Assembly: GCF_001730315.1 (NCBI RefSeq)
Contig: NZ_MIKC01000005.1
Coordinates: 62,001-126,000 of the forward strand
Length of the DNA: 64,000 nucleotides
From: Enterococcus ureilyticus
GTDB taxonomy: Bacteria; Bacillota; Bacilli; Lactobacillales; Enterococcaceae
Reading direction: 5' to 3'
The position numbers and the translations under genes were made by a program. The notes below the pieces were generated by a model. The model searched no databases and had not been told where the DNA came from. It saw only the letters and a program-made list of their open reading frames with translations. Shown here piece by piece: positions 8,446 through 17,333 of this stretch. How positions within the stretch are numbered: position 1 is the stretch's first letter; each line of letters opens with the position of its first letter.

Positions 8446-8868
8446 CTAAAAAGATAAGGGCTTATTATCTGTCTCATGCACTACATTTCTAAAATCTGCG
8501 AAGCCTGCTTGTAAGCCTCTTAATAAAATTTCAGCAGTACCGATATTGGTTGCTAAAGGAATTTCATAAACGTCACTCAAACGAATCAAAGCGGTCACAT
8601 CTGGCTCATGAGGTTGTGCCGCCAGTGGGTCTCGTAAAAAAATCACCATATCTAGTTTATCTTCTGAAATCATGGCTCCAATCTGCTGATCGCCACCTAA
8701 AGGACCTGATTTAAAACGGTGAACAGGTAATCCAGTTGCTTCCGCAATTTTCAATCCTGTCGTTCCCGTGGCAAATAGTTCATGCTCTTTTAATATTGGT
8801 TGATAGGCTAAAGATAGTTTGACCATTAATTCTTTTCTTCGATCATGTGCGATCAATGCAATTTTCAT
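8446..8868 (-). CDS. mgsA: Methylglyoxal synthase
   Basis: A 140-residue protein matching methylglyoxal synthase along its length. It converts dihydroxyacetone phosphate to methylglyoxal and phosphate in the cytoplasm, a bypass of lower glycolysis. The diagnostic stretch [11 protein letters not shown] (about 54-64) with its catalytic Asp, followed by FLRDPL and HEPDV, is intact. Length is slightly short of some homologues but complete. GGGCG precedes the ATG. It is transcribed in the same direction as folT, but the folT leader has its own promoter in the gap. Confidence 0.93.
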   Translation of the reverse strand: MKIALIAHDRRKELMVKLSLAYQPILKEHELFATGTTGLKIAEATGLPVHRFKSGPLGGDQQIGAMISEDKLDMVIFLRDPLAAQPHEPDVTALIRLSDVYEIPLATNIGTAEILLRGLQAGFADFRNVVHETDNKPLSF

Positions 8869-8989
8869 GATTACGCCCTCTTTTCATTTCTTTTCCTTAT
8901 TATAACAAAGACAACCCTCACAAAGTAAAAGAACGATTGATTATTTGTCACTTTGACGAAAAAACGTTTTTTTCTTGTGCAACCTTCCA

Positions 8990-9019
8990 TTGAGATTATA
9001 TAGCGCTTTCATTTATACT
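8990..9019 (+). promoter_or_regulatory. Promoter with cre-like site upstream of msmK
   Basis: TTGAGA (8990-8995), 18 bases, TATACT (9014-9019). Between the boxes, 8998-9011 read on the minus strand is TGAAAGCGCTATAT, close to the CcpA cre consensus (TGNAANCGNNNNCA) in its first ten positions. A cre between -35 and -10 would give catabolite repression, fitting a sugar-transport ATPase. Confidence 0.5.
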
Positions 9020-9051
9020 GAAGGTACAAAAAAAAGAAAAGAGTGACGACA

Positions 9052-10161
9052 ATGGTAGAAATGGCGCTAAAACATATCTATAAAAAATACGACAATGCAG
9101 AAAATTATTCTGTAACTGATTTTAATTTAGAAATTGCTGATCGTGAATTCATTGTATTTGTTGGCCCATCAGGCTGCGGAAAATCTACAACTTTAAGAAT
9201 GATTGCTGGTTTAGAAGATATTACGGAAGGCGAACTTTCCATCGGTGATAAAATAATGAATGATGTCGCACCGAAAGACCGAGATATTGCCATGGTTTTC
9301 CAGAATTATGCTTTATATCCACATATGACTGTTTTTGATAATATGGCCTTTGGCTTAAAACTGCGTAAATATGATAAAGCAGAAATCAAAAAACGGGTAG
9401 AAAATGCGGGTGAAATCTTAGGTTTGACTGATTATCTGCAACGCAAACCAGCAGCACTATCTGGTGGACAACGCCAACGTGTCGCTTTAGGTCGAGCAAT
9501 TGTTCGTGATGCAAAAGTTTTCTTGATGGATGAACCTTTATCAAACTTGGATGCAAAATTACGGGTTGCTATGCGTGCTGAAATCGCTAAATTGCATCGT
9601 CGTTTGGAAACAACTACAGTTTATGTAACACATGACCAAACCGAAGCGATGACAATGGCTGATCGCATCGTTATCATGAAAGACGGGTTTATTCAACAAA
9701 TCGGGTCACCAAAAGAGGTCTATAACACACCAAATAACGTTTTTGTAGCAGGCTTTATCGGTTCACCTGCGATGAATTTTTTCAATGTTACCTTAAATAA
9801 TGGTGTTATTCGTGATGGTCATGGATTAGAACTAAAGATTCCAGAAGGAAAAAATAAATTATTAGGTGAAAAAGGTTACGAAGGAAAATCGATTATTTTT
9901 GGTATTAGACCAGAAGATATCCATAGTGAGCAAGTAGCTTTAGATACAATGAATGACGCTGTCGTTCGTTCTGAGGTCGTTGTATCAGAATTACTAGGTG
10001 CTGAAACAATGCTGTACACCCGATTAGGTGATACAGAATTCATCTCAAAAGTTGATGCGCGTGATTTCCATCAGCCAGAAGAACTGGTCGATTTAGCATT
10101 CAATATTAATAAAGCCCATTTCTTCGATCCAGAAACTGAGCAAGTAATCAAACTACCTTAA
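9052..10161 (+). CDS. msmK: Multiple-sugar ABC transporter ATP-binding protein (MsmK/UgpC type)
   Basis: A 369-residue cytoplasmic ATPase of the CUT1 sugar importer class. The ATPase domain has Walker A GPSGCGKST (38-46), signature LSGGQ and Walker B FLMDEP; the C-terminal third is the TOBE/MOP regulatory domain (IRPEDIH motif). Such MsmK-type subunits often energise several sugar importers encoded elsewhere, which fits its standing alone here with no permease or binding protein. The ATG at 9052 (MVEMALKHI) is preferred over a GTG at 9043, since the AAAGAG ribosome site lies about nine bases before it. Probably subject to CcpA through the upstream cre-like site. Confidence 0.9.
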   Translation: MVEMALKHIYKKYDNAENYSVTDFNLEIADREFIVFVGPSGCGKSTTLRMIAGLEDITEGELSIGDKIMNDVAPKDRDIAMVFQNYALYPHMTVFDNMAFGLKLRKYDKAEIKKRVENAGEILGLTDYLQRKPAALSGGQRQRVALGRAIVRDAKVFLMDEPLSNLDAKLRVAMRAEIAKLHRRLETTTVYVTHDQTEAMTMADRIVIMKDGFIQQIGSPKEVYNTPNNVFVAGFIGSPAMNFFNVTLNNGVIRDGHGLELKIPEGKNKLLGEKGYEGKSIIFGIRPEDIHSEQVALDTMNDAVVRSEVVVSELLGAETMLYTRLGDTEFISKVDARDFHQPEELVDLAFNINKAHFFDPETEQVIKLP

Positions 10162-10184
10162 ACTATAAAAGTGACTAAGACAAA

Positions 10185-10442
10185 ACTCTTTGCGATTTAT
10201 TGATGTCACCGTGAATCCAAATAAACGGTGTGAAAAAGTCAGGCTCTTCGGCAATTTCCTAAAAGAGTTTGGGACATAACTCTTTGAGTCATATCGCAAT
10301 CACATGGAATCCAAATAAACGGTGGGAGCAGAAGCAATCCCTTCTTATTGCTGTAAAACACAACGAAGTATGAGTTGATGTTGCACAGTACCTACGTGGT
10401 TCTGGGGATTAAACACTCCTGTCCCAACCTCTTTGGTCCAAT
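10185..10442. repeat. Dispersed-type intergenic repeat with two diverged internal copies
   Basis: No gene is seen in the roughly 310 bases after msmK. The stretch AATCCAAATAAACGGTG occurs twice (about 10213 and 10309), each time after an ACTCTTTG block, so a segment of about 95 bp is duplicated. The block ends with CTCCTGTCCCAACCTCTTT, which partly pairs with the earlier GTTTGGGACATAACTCTTT. I recall similar GGGACATAA elements between enterococcal genes, but could not check. Confidence 0.5.
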
Positions 10443-10475
10443 TGCTAAAGCCTAAACGACTTTTGTAACAACCTC

Positions 10476-11108
10476 TTATATCTGTGGTTCAGTCTTTTGG
10501 GGAAGAATGGCCACTTTTGCTCGTTCCAACTTTTTAGCCTGACTAAATACTGGAATATCAAACGGTTTACTTAAAGCATTCGCTACAAAATAAGCAATGT
10601 TGTAATCAATCAAACTATGAATCAATCCACCAAGTCCCATCAACAAAAAAATCGAATACATGTACCCTTGTGAATAGTAAGTTTCCGGCAGATTACCCAT
10701 TGTATAAAAAACACTTACTACAGCTAATTCTGCAGCAGAATGTATAAAGCCTATCATTAAATTAAACAATTGAAAACGTCCATTGAACAAAACCAATTTA
10801 TGCTTAGATAAAACAATCGTTGGATGGTTCTTTAAATAAAAAGCACCTATCACAGCAAATAGTAAATGAGAAAGTGCCCTTAACGCAATAATCGGCGTTG
10901 CTGAAAGAAAGAACCCAAATCCAGTTCCTAAACTAACTGCTACAGCTACTCCTGGTGAAAAGAACATTGCTAAAAATAGCGGTACATGACTAGCCAATGT
11001 AAAGGATGCTGGTCCGATCGTGATCCTGGGCATGACCATAGGAATAATAATGCCCATTGCCACTAATAAAGAGGCAATTGTTAAATGTCTTACTGAGTTC
11101 TTTTTCAT
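10476..11108 (-). CDS. niaX: Niacin ECF transporter S component
   Basis: A 210-residue membrane protein with about six TM segments in its first 175 residues and a polar C-terminal tail. The opening SVRHLTIASLLVAMGIIIP and the sequence RALSHLLFAVIGA match the NiaX-type niacin S component. It would capture niacin for the shared ECF energy-coupling module. The ATG at 11108 follows GGAGGG; the alternative ATG at 11132 falls inside an operator and lacks a ribosome site. Two NiaR-like inverted repeats upstream support the niacin assignment independently. Confidence 0.82.
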   Translation of the reverse strand: MKKNSVRHLTIASLLVAMGIIIPMVMPRITIGPASFTLASHVPLFLAMFFSPGVAVAVSLGTGFGFFLSATPIIALRALSHLLFAVIGAFYLKNHPTIVLSKHKLVLFNGRFQLFNLMIGFIHSAAELAVVSVFYTMGNLPETYYSQGYMYSIFLLMGLGGLIHSLIDYNIAYFVANALSKPFDIPVFSQAKKLERAKVAILPQKTEPQI

Positions 11109-11119
11109 ATTCCCTCCGA

Positions 11120-11184
11120 TGTGTCTTGACATATCTGATAATATTTATTTTAAAGTAAAAACAACTAGGTGTCAAGACACATAG
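11120..11184 (-). promoter_or_regulatory. niaX promoter with two NiaR-like operators
   Basis: TGTCTTGACA (11122-11131) and TGTCAAGACA (11170-11179) are copies of the same near-palindrome, with centres 48 bp apart. The distal box contains the -35 element TTGACA of a minus-strand promoter, followed by a 17-base spacer and TAAAAT. The proximal box lies in the 5' untranslated region next to the ribosome site. NiaR, the niacin-responsive repressor of Firmicutes, recognises GTGTCTTGACAC-type sites, so repression by niacin is inferred. Confidence 0.7.
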
Positions 11185-11226
11185 GTAATGCTTTTGACTA
11201 AAAAGTAGTTGCTCGTATAGAAACCT

Positions 11227-11274
11227 AAATAAACTCATTGCGGACAGTATATAGCCGTATCAATGAGTTTATTT
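11227..11274 (-). terminator. Inverted repeat downstream of fhs (possible terminator)
   Basis: AAATAAACTCATTG (11227-11240) pairs perfectly with CAATGAGTTTATTT (11261-11274) around a 20-base loop. It lies after the fhs stop codon. There is no T-run on the minus strand, so termination efficiency is doubtful; mRNA 3'-end protection is an alternative. Confidence 0.45.
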
Positions 11275-11297
11275 ATTATGTTACAGATTATTTCGAC

Positions 11298-12962
11298 TTA
11301 AAACAGACCAATGATCTTTCCATCGGGGTCAACATCGATTTTTTCATAAGCTGGTTTCTTTGGTAACCCAGGCATTGTCATTACTGACCCCGTATAAGCT
11401 ACAATAAACCCTGCTCCAGCCGATATCTTGATATTACTGACTGTTATCGCAAAATCGGTGGGTCTTCCTAATTTGGTTTGGTCATCTGAAAATGAATACT
11501 GAGTTTTAGCCATACAAATTGGCAAATGACCGAACCCGAGTTTTTCCAGTTTAGCAATTTCTCTTTCCGCAATAGGCTCATAGCGAACAACGTTTCCTCC
11601 ATAAATTTTCTCTACGATGGCACTGATTTTTTCTTTGATTGGCAATTCGTCTGGATAGGCAAATGAAAAATGATTTTCCAGATCGGCTAGTCGAACTACT
11701 TCTTTCGCTAGCTCTTCACCACCGGCACCACCTTGAGCCCAAACATCTGAAAGAACTACATTCACATTGCGTTTTTGGCATTCTTCTTTCACAAGTTCAA
11801 GTTCTGCATCTGTATCTGTAGGAAACTTATTGATGGCTACTACTGTTGGTAACCCAAACACAGTCGTTGTATTTTCGATATGTTTTAAAAGGTTTGGCAA
11901 TCCGTCTGTTAAGGCTGCTATATTTTCAGCGCCAAGTTGATCTTTAGGTACACCACCATGCATTTTTAATGCACGAACAGTCGCTACAACAACAACCGCC
12001 GAAGGTCGAATACCAGATTTCCGACATTTGATATCGATAAATTTTTCAGCGCCTAGATCAGCACCAAAACCACCTTCTGTCACAACATAATCGGCTAGTT
12101 TTCTAGCCGTGTTCGTTGCAATCACGCTATTGCAGCCATGTGCGATATTGGCAAATGGTCCACCATGGATCAATGCTGGATTGTTTTCTAATGTTTGAAC
12201 GAGGTTGGGCTTGATCGCATCTTTCAATAAAGCTGTCATAGCGCCTTGTGCATTCAGTTCTCTGGCAGTAACAGGTTGATTATCATAGGTGTAACCGATA
12301 ATGATATTAGCTAGATTTTCTTTCAAATCTTCAATATCATTAGATAAACATAAAACGGCCATGATTTCTGAAGCAACTGTGATTTCAAAACCATCTTCTC
12401 TAGGAACACCGTTGACCCGAGCCCCTAAACCATCAACAATATTTCTTAATTGACGATCGTTCATATCCACCGCTCTTTTCCAAGTGATACGACGATTATC
12501 AATTCCTAGCTCATTCCCTTGAAAAATATGATTGTCAATAATTGCTGCTAACAGGTTATTTGCTGCTCCAATCGCATGAAAATCCCCTGTAAAATGAAGG
12601 TTGATATCTTCCATTGGAACAACTTGCGCATAGCCGCCGCCAGCTGCTCCTCCTTTTATTCCAAAAACAGGTCCCAAAGAAGGTTCCCTTAACGCGATAA
12701 TCGCCTCTTTTCCGATTCGATTCAATGCGTCACCTAGACCGACAACTGTGGTTGTCTTGCCTTCCCCAGCAGGCGTGGGTGTGATTGCTGTAACCAGGAT
12801 CACTTTGCCTTCTTTGTTGCCTTTGATTTTTTCAACTTCTATTTTAGCTTTGTATTTTCCATACGATTCAAATTGTTCTTCATCCAAACCAAGTTGTTCT
12901 GCTACTTTTGTGATAGGCAACATCGTAGTAGCTTGTGCAATTTCAATATCTGTTTTGACCAT
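11298..12962 (-). CDS. fhs: Formate-tetrahydrofolate ligase
   Basis: A 554-residue cytoplasmic enzyme that makes 10-formyl-THF from formate, THF and ATP, or runs in reverse to give ATP. The P-loop-like TPAGEGKT (63-70) and family blocks such as [18 protein letters not shown] and KCRKSG are intact and the length is normal. ATG preceded by GGAGAGGAAAG. It is the last gene of a run with the glycine cleavage system, 27 bases after the amidohydrolase, so C1 units released from glycine could be drained to formate or purine precursors. Confidence 0.96.
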   Translation of the reverse strand: MVKTDIEIAQATTMLPITKVAEQLGLDEEQFESYGKYKAKIEVEKIKGNKEGKVILVTAITPTPAGEGKTTTVVGLGDALNRIGKEAIIALREPSLGPVFGIKGGAAGGGYAQVVPMEDINLHFTGDFHAIGAANNLLAAIIDNHIFQGNELGIDNRRITWKRAVDMNDRQLRNIVDGLGARVNGVPREDGFEITVASEIMAVLCLSNDIEDLKENLANIIIGYTYDNQPVTARELNAQGAMTALLKDAIKPNLVQTLENNPALIHGGPFANIAHGCNSVIATNTARKLADYVVTEGGFGADLGAEKFIDIKCRKSGIRPSAVVVVATVRALKMHGGVPKDQLGAENIAALTDGLPNLLKHIENTTTVFGLPTVVAINKFPTDTDAELELVKEECQKRNVNVVLSDVWAQGGAGGEELAKEVVRLADLENHFSFAYPDELPIKEKISAIVEKIYGGNVVRYEPIAEREIAKLEKLGFGHLPICMAKTQYSFSDDQTKLGRPTDFAITVSNIKISAGAGFIVAYTGSVMTMPGLPKKPAYEKIDVDPDGKIIGLF

Positions 12963-12989
12963 TCTTTCCTCTCCATTCCATCAATTCTT

Positions 12990-14177
12990 TCAGTTGTTCT
13001 TTAACCACGACATTGCTGTATCTGTATAAACTTTTGCTCCTTCAACCAACACAGACTCATCAAAAACAATAGTTGGATTATGGAGATTGATATTTTCTTC
13101 AGATGCCACCAAAAGAACGGTTGTTGTTGGAATCAATTGACTGATTTCGCCAAAATCTTCACTACCCATCAATGGTGTTGACATCGGAATAGCGACAATA
13201 CGTTCTGCTCCAAATGTTTCTATCAGTGAATTTTTAGTAAATGCCGTTAATTCAGGATCATTCACATTGGTTGTGCAACCATTCGTGAAAACCACCTCAG
13301 CTTCGGCACGAAATGCTTTTGCGATATTTTCAGCGATTGCAACCATTCGTTCTTTGACCTGTCCACGGACCTCTTCTTTTAAGGTTCGTAAGGTTCCTTT
13401 CATCACTGTCGTTTCTGGAATAATATTAGAAGCACCTGGTGTTCCCCCAATAAATTCGCCGATGGTCAGCACAAACCGTTCCTCTGAACCAATTTCTCTT
13501 GCTGATAATTCTTGTAGCGCTGTATAGATATGGACAGCTACATTGATTGGATCGATTGATGTTTCAGGTTGGGATCCATGTCCCCCACGACCTTTGATAT
13601 TGATTTCAAACCAATCCGCACTAGCCATAAAAGTCCCTTCTGGTGTTGGCATGATCTGACCTGCTTTAAACCCTTCAAATGGGAAAACATGGATCATCAT
13701 GCCAGCATCTACTGTAGGATTTTCTAGTGCCTGATGTTTGATACAGTCTTTTGAACCTGAAAGTATTTCTTCCCCAGGTTGAAATAATAACTTCACTTGT
13801 CCGTCTAATTCATTTTCAAATTCTTTTAATAATTTTGCAGCACCAAGCAACATCGTTGTGTGCATATCATGACCGCAGGCATGCATATAGCCATTTTCGG
13901 ATTTAAATGGTAGATCAGTCAGCTCGCGAATCGGCAGTGCATCCATATCACCTCTTAGTAAAAATGTTTTACCACTTTTTTTACCCGCCACAACGGTGAC
14001 ACCAGACTCTCCGCATGCTTTAGGTTCATAGCCGTATTCTGTGAGTCTCTCTTTTACAAAAGCCACAGTATTCGGTAAGTCCATCCCTATTTCTGGATTC
14101 TGATGTAAATGTCTTCTGATTTGAATTAGTTCGTCTTCTAAACTATCGGCAACTTTTTTTTGTGTTTCTGTCAGCAT
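12990..14177 (-). CDS. M20-family amidohydrolase (hippurate / N-acyl amino acid hydrolase type)
   Basis: A 395-residue cytoplasmic metal-dependent amidohydrolase of the M20D group (IAA-amino acid / hippurate hydrolase / N-acetyl-diaminopimelate deacetylase type). Metal-site motifs are RGDMDALP (75-82), CGHDMH (101-106, with the metal-binding Cys and His), the PGEE block and a C-terminal MGSEDFG. ATG follows GGAGAAAAA. It sits between lpdA and fhs in the glycine block. A hippurate hydrolase-like activity would release glycine to feed that pathway, but this is an inference from position; the substrate cannot be read from the sequence. Confidence 0.85.
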   Translation of the reverse strand: MLTETQKKVADSLEDELIQIRRHLHQNPEIGMDLPNTVAFVKERLTEYGYEPKACGESGVTVVAGKKSGKTFLLRGDMDALPIRELTDLPFKSENGYMHACGHDMHTTMLLGAAKLLKEFENELDGQVKLLFQPGEEILSGSKDCIKHQALENPTVDAGMMIHVFPFEGFKAGQIMPTPEGTFMASADWFEINIKGRGGHGSQPETSIDPINVAVHIYTALQELSAREIGSEERFVLTIGEFIGGTPGASNIIPETTVMKGTLRTLKEEVRGQVKERMVAIAENIAKAFRAEAEVVFTNGCTTNVNDPELTAFTKNSLIETFGAERIVAIPMSTPLMGSEDFGEISQLIPTTTVLLVASEENINLHNPTIVFDESVLVEGAKVYTDTAMSWLKNN

Positions 14178-14313
14178 TATTTTTTCTCCTTTTCTTTTTA
14201 AATGAAATGACTTTCAATAAATTTGTAAAAACCAATCATGTACCCAAAGCGAACGGAAAAATTGCTTCTCTTATTATAGTACCAAATATTTCAGAATATT
14301 TGGTATATTTCTA

Positions 14314-15696
14314 TTATTTTTTAGGGATTGTGTGGATTCCAAGACCTTGAAGCGTTTCATAAGCCTCGCCTATTCCTTCATTATACGTTGGATGTGGATG
14401 AACAATCGACATTACTTCCTCAATCGTCAACCTGTTAACAATTGCTGTCGTAAATTCACTGACCATATCTGTTGCCCGATCACACATCAGCTGCGCACCA
14501 ATAATTTTGCCATTTTGTGCATTTGCAATGACTTTGATGAATCCTAATGAATTCCCTGCAATCATTGTTTTTCCGTTTCCCGCCATGTTGTATTTGCCAA
14601 CATCCACAGAGATTCCTTGCCTGTTTGCCTCTTCTTCTGTCATTCCGACAGCAGCGATTTCAGGTGTAGTGTAAACACAAGAAGGAATTACCTCTAAATC
14701 ATATTCCACTGCTTTTTGATTCATCGCCAAAACAGCATTCACGCCTTGTGCAGAAGCTACATGAGCCAATTGAGTGCCACGGCTTGCTACATCTCCGATG
14801 GCATAAATGCCTTTAATAGACGTTTCAAAAGCATCATTGACCCAAATACTTTGATTTTCAATTTCTACGTTCAAATCAGCTGAAAATACCTCTTCAAAGC
14901 TTGCTTTTCGACCAGTAGCAATCAAAACTGCATCACTTGTAACAGTTTTTTCTTTTCCTTTAGACGTATAGGTACAGGTCAACTGTTCCTCCTTAGAAAT
15001 ACCGGACACGATCGATTTGGTTGCTACTTTGATTCCTTGTTTTTTTAAAACCATTGCTAATTTTTTGGAAATTTCACTATCAAAATTTGGTAATAATGTA
15101 TTAGCAGTTTCAATAATCGTTACATCACAACCTAACGCATTAAAAATCAAGGCAAACTCAACGCCAATCACTCCACCGCCGATAATGGTCATTTTTTTAT
15201 AGGTATTTGGCTGTTTTAAAAGTTCGTTACTTGTTAATACACCTGGTAAATTGCTACCTGGAATCGGTGGAATCACTGGTTTTGAACCTGTTGCGATCAT
15301 GATTTTTTCGGTCTCGTATCTTGATCCGTCAACGTCAATTACACCCACTTGGATGATTTGTGCTGATCCGAAAATCAATTCGATTTTATTTGCTTTGACC
15401 AAACCTTCGATTCCTTGAACGAGAGTCTCAACCACTTTATTTTTCTTTGCGTAAATTTCTTCCATGTTCATTTGGCTATCATCAATATAGATACCATATT
15501 CACTCGCGTTTTTTATTTCACGAACTGTTTCAGCTGAATGTAATAATGCTTTCGTCGGAATACAGCCTCGATTTAAACATGTTCCTCCTACTCGATCACG
15601 TTCAACAAGAGCTACTTTCATCCCCAGCTGAGCCGCTTTGATCGCTGCAACATATCCACCAGGCCCCGCCCCGATTATGATTAGATCATACCGCAT
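14314..15696 (-). CDS. lpdA: Dihydrolipoyl dehydrogenase (L protein of glycine cleavage)
   Basis: A 460-residue FAD/NAD flavoprotein that reoxidises the lipoyl arm of a partner protein. It has the N-terminal FAD motif IIGAGPGG (7-14), the redox disulphide GGTCLNRGC (Cys40 and Cys45), a second NAD-binding GGGVIGVE, and the C-terminal His-Glu pair in HPHPTYNEG. Complete length. GGAGG precedes the ATG. Its place 188 bases after gcvPB and the absence of pyruvate dehydrogenase genes nearby suggest it is the L protein for GcvH. The gap upstream holds a hairpin repeat, not an obvious terminator. Confidence 0.93.
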   Translation of the reverse strand: MRYDLIIIGAGPGGYVAAIKAAQLGMKVALVERDRVGGTCLNRGCIPTKALLHSAETVREIKNASEYGIYIDDSQMNMEEIYAKKNKVVETLVQGIEGLVKANKIELIFGSAQIIQVGVIDVDGSRYETEKIMIATGSKPVIPPIPGSNLPGVLTSNELLKQPNTYKKMTIIGGGVIGVEFALIFNALGCDVTIIETANTLLPNFDSEISKKLAMVLKKQGIKVATKSIVSGISKEEQLTCTYTSKGKEKTVTSDAVLIATGRKASFEEVFSADLNVEIENQSIWVNDAFETSIKGIYAIGDVASRGTQLAHVASAQGVNAVLAMNQKAVEYDLEVIPSCVYTTPEIAAVGMTEEEANRQGISVDVGKYNMAGNGKTMIAGNSLGFIKVIANAQNGKIIGAQLMCDRATDMVSEFTTAIVNRLTIEEVMSIVHPHPTYNEGIGEAYETLQGLGIHTIPKK

Positions 15697-15724
15697 ACCA
15701 TTCCTCCTTACTCTTTTGGTAAAA

Positions 15725-15840
15725 GCATAGCGGGCTTATTTAATCTCGACTGAAAAATAGGAAAAATGAACTGCAATGCTCTTTATCACATTTTATTTTT
15801 CTTATTTCCTGAGAGACTAGCCCGCATAGCTAGATAACTC
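15725..15840. repeat. Hairpin repeat between gcvPB and lpdA
   Basis: Same layout as the 120-bp repeats at 7992-8298: ATAGCGGGC...TCTC pairs with GAGA...GCCCGCAT, then TAGGAAA pairs with TTTCCT-like bases around an inner A/T hairpin. It ends GCATAGCTAGAT, close to the GCAGCTAGATCATT of the other copies. Placed inside the glycine gene cluster. Confidence 0.65.
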
Positions 15841-15884
15841 AAGGTAACAACGTTCCGCTTTGTACTTTTCAATAGCAGCTCACT

Positions 15885-17333
15885 TTATTCATTGTTTTCC
15901 AAAGCAAAGTCATAACGAACAATGGGATGTCTAGCAGCTCTTACTTCATCTACACGATGGATTTGAGCATGTAAAGGATATTCATGAAAAGCTTCCGGAT
16001 TTTTATGAGCATCTTCATAAAGTTTACGATAAACGGCAATTGCATCATCCATCCGTTCTTTTGACTCTGTTTCTGGCGGTTCCACCATCAGAGCTTCTGG
16101 TACAGTTAAGGGGAAATACATCGTTGGCGGATACATATGATGATCTAAAATCCCTTTCGCTATATCTAGTGCTGTTACACCTGTTTCTTTTTTCAATTTA
16201 TCTAAGCTAATTACAAATTCATGCATACAAGACTCGCCATATGGCACTTCAAAGATATCTTTTAATTCATGAAGCATGTAATTAGCATTTAATACTGCAC
16301 TCTTGGAGGCAGACGAAATTCCTTCTGATCCTAAAAATAAAATATAGGTCAACGCTCGCAAGAAGACTGAAAATTGCCCATAGAAGCCTTTTACTAATCC
16401 AATTGAATTCACAGGTCTCGTAAAGCCTATTTCCGCTCCTTCCTTGACTGGATAATAGTCCGGTAAAAATGGTTTTAATAATGATTTGCACCCAACAGCG
16501 CCAGATCCTGGGCCACCGCCACCATGTGGTGTTGAAAAGGTTTTGTGTAGATTTAAATGAATAATGTCAAAGCCCATATCACCTGGACGTGCAACACCCA
16601 TAATGGCATTTAAATTTGCACCATCATAATAGTTCAATCCACCCGCATCATGAACGATTTTCGTGATTTCTAAAATATTTTTATCAAAGATCCCAGCTGT
16701 ATTTGGGTTGGTCAACATCAAACCCGCGGTATCTTCCCCAACCGCAGCTCTCAGCGCTTCAATATCCACACAACCATAGTTATCTGATGGAATATTCACT
16801 GTAATCATCCCTGTCATTGCTACACTTGCAGGATTTGTTCCATGAGCAGAATCAGGGACAATAATTTTGTTTCGTTGTGGTTGACCATGCTTTTTGTGAT
16901 ACGCTTTGATCATCAATAAGCTAGTAAACTCACCATGTGCACCCGCTGCTGGTTGAAATGTTATTGCATTCATCCCCGTGATTTCTTTCAGCAACATTTC
17001 CGTCATGGTAAAAACTTCTAATGAACCTTGAACTGTATGCTCTGGCTGCAAAGGATGAATACTTGCAAAAGCGGGATAGGTAGCCATTTCATCATTAATT
17101 TTAGGATTGTATTTCATTGTGCAAGAACCTAAAGGATAAAAGCCATTATTGATACCAAATGTTGCATCTGCTAGTTCTGTATAATGTCGACTGATCTCAG
17201 GTTGAGGCAGTGAGGGCAAATGGAGTTCTTTTTGGCGCTTCATTTCTTCTGGAAGAGCCGTGGTTGGTACATCACATGGTGAAATCATTTCGTTATAATA
17301 CCCTTCTACACTACGTTCAAAAATTAATTTCAT
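15885..17333 (-). CDS. gcvPB: Glycine dehydrogenase (decarboxylating) subunit 2
   Basis: A 482-residue PLP enzyme half of the P protein. It decarboxylates glycine and passes the aminomethyl group to lipoyl-GcvH. The PLP-binding lysine is in NLHKTFSTPHGGGGPG (Lys264). The ATG at 17333 (MKLIFERSV) is preferred over a GTG at 17342 because GGAGG stands ten bases before it. It overlaps the gcvPA stop by four bases, so the halves are translationally coupled, as in other Gram-positive two-subunit P proteins. Confidence 0.96.
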   Translation of the reverse strand: MKLIFERSVEGYYNEMISPCDVPTTALPEEMKRQKELHLPSLPQPEISRHYTELADATFGINNGFYPLGSCTMKYNPKINDEMATYPAFASIHPLQPEHTVQGSLEVFTMTEMLLKEITGMNAITFQPAAGAHGEFTSLLMIKAYHKKHGQPQRNKIIVPDSAHGTNPASVAMTGMITVNIPSDNYGCVDIEALRAAVGEDTAGLMLTNPNTAGIFDKNILEITKIVHDAGGLNYYDGANLNAIMGVARPGDMGFDIIHLNLHKTFSTPHGGGGPGSGAVGCKSLLKPFLPDYYPVKEGAEIGFTRPVNSIGLVKGFYGQFSVFLRALTYILFLGSEGISSASKSAVLNANYMLHELKDIFEVPYGESCMHEFVISLDKLKKETGVTALDIAKGILDHHMYPPTMYFPLTVPEALMVEPPETESKERMDDAIAVYRKLYEDAHKNPEAFHEYPLHAQIHRVDEVRAARHPIVRYDFALENNE

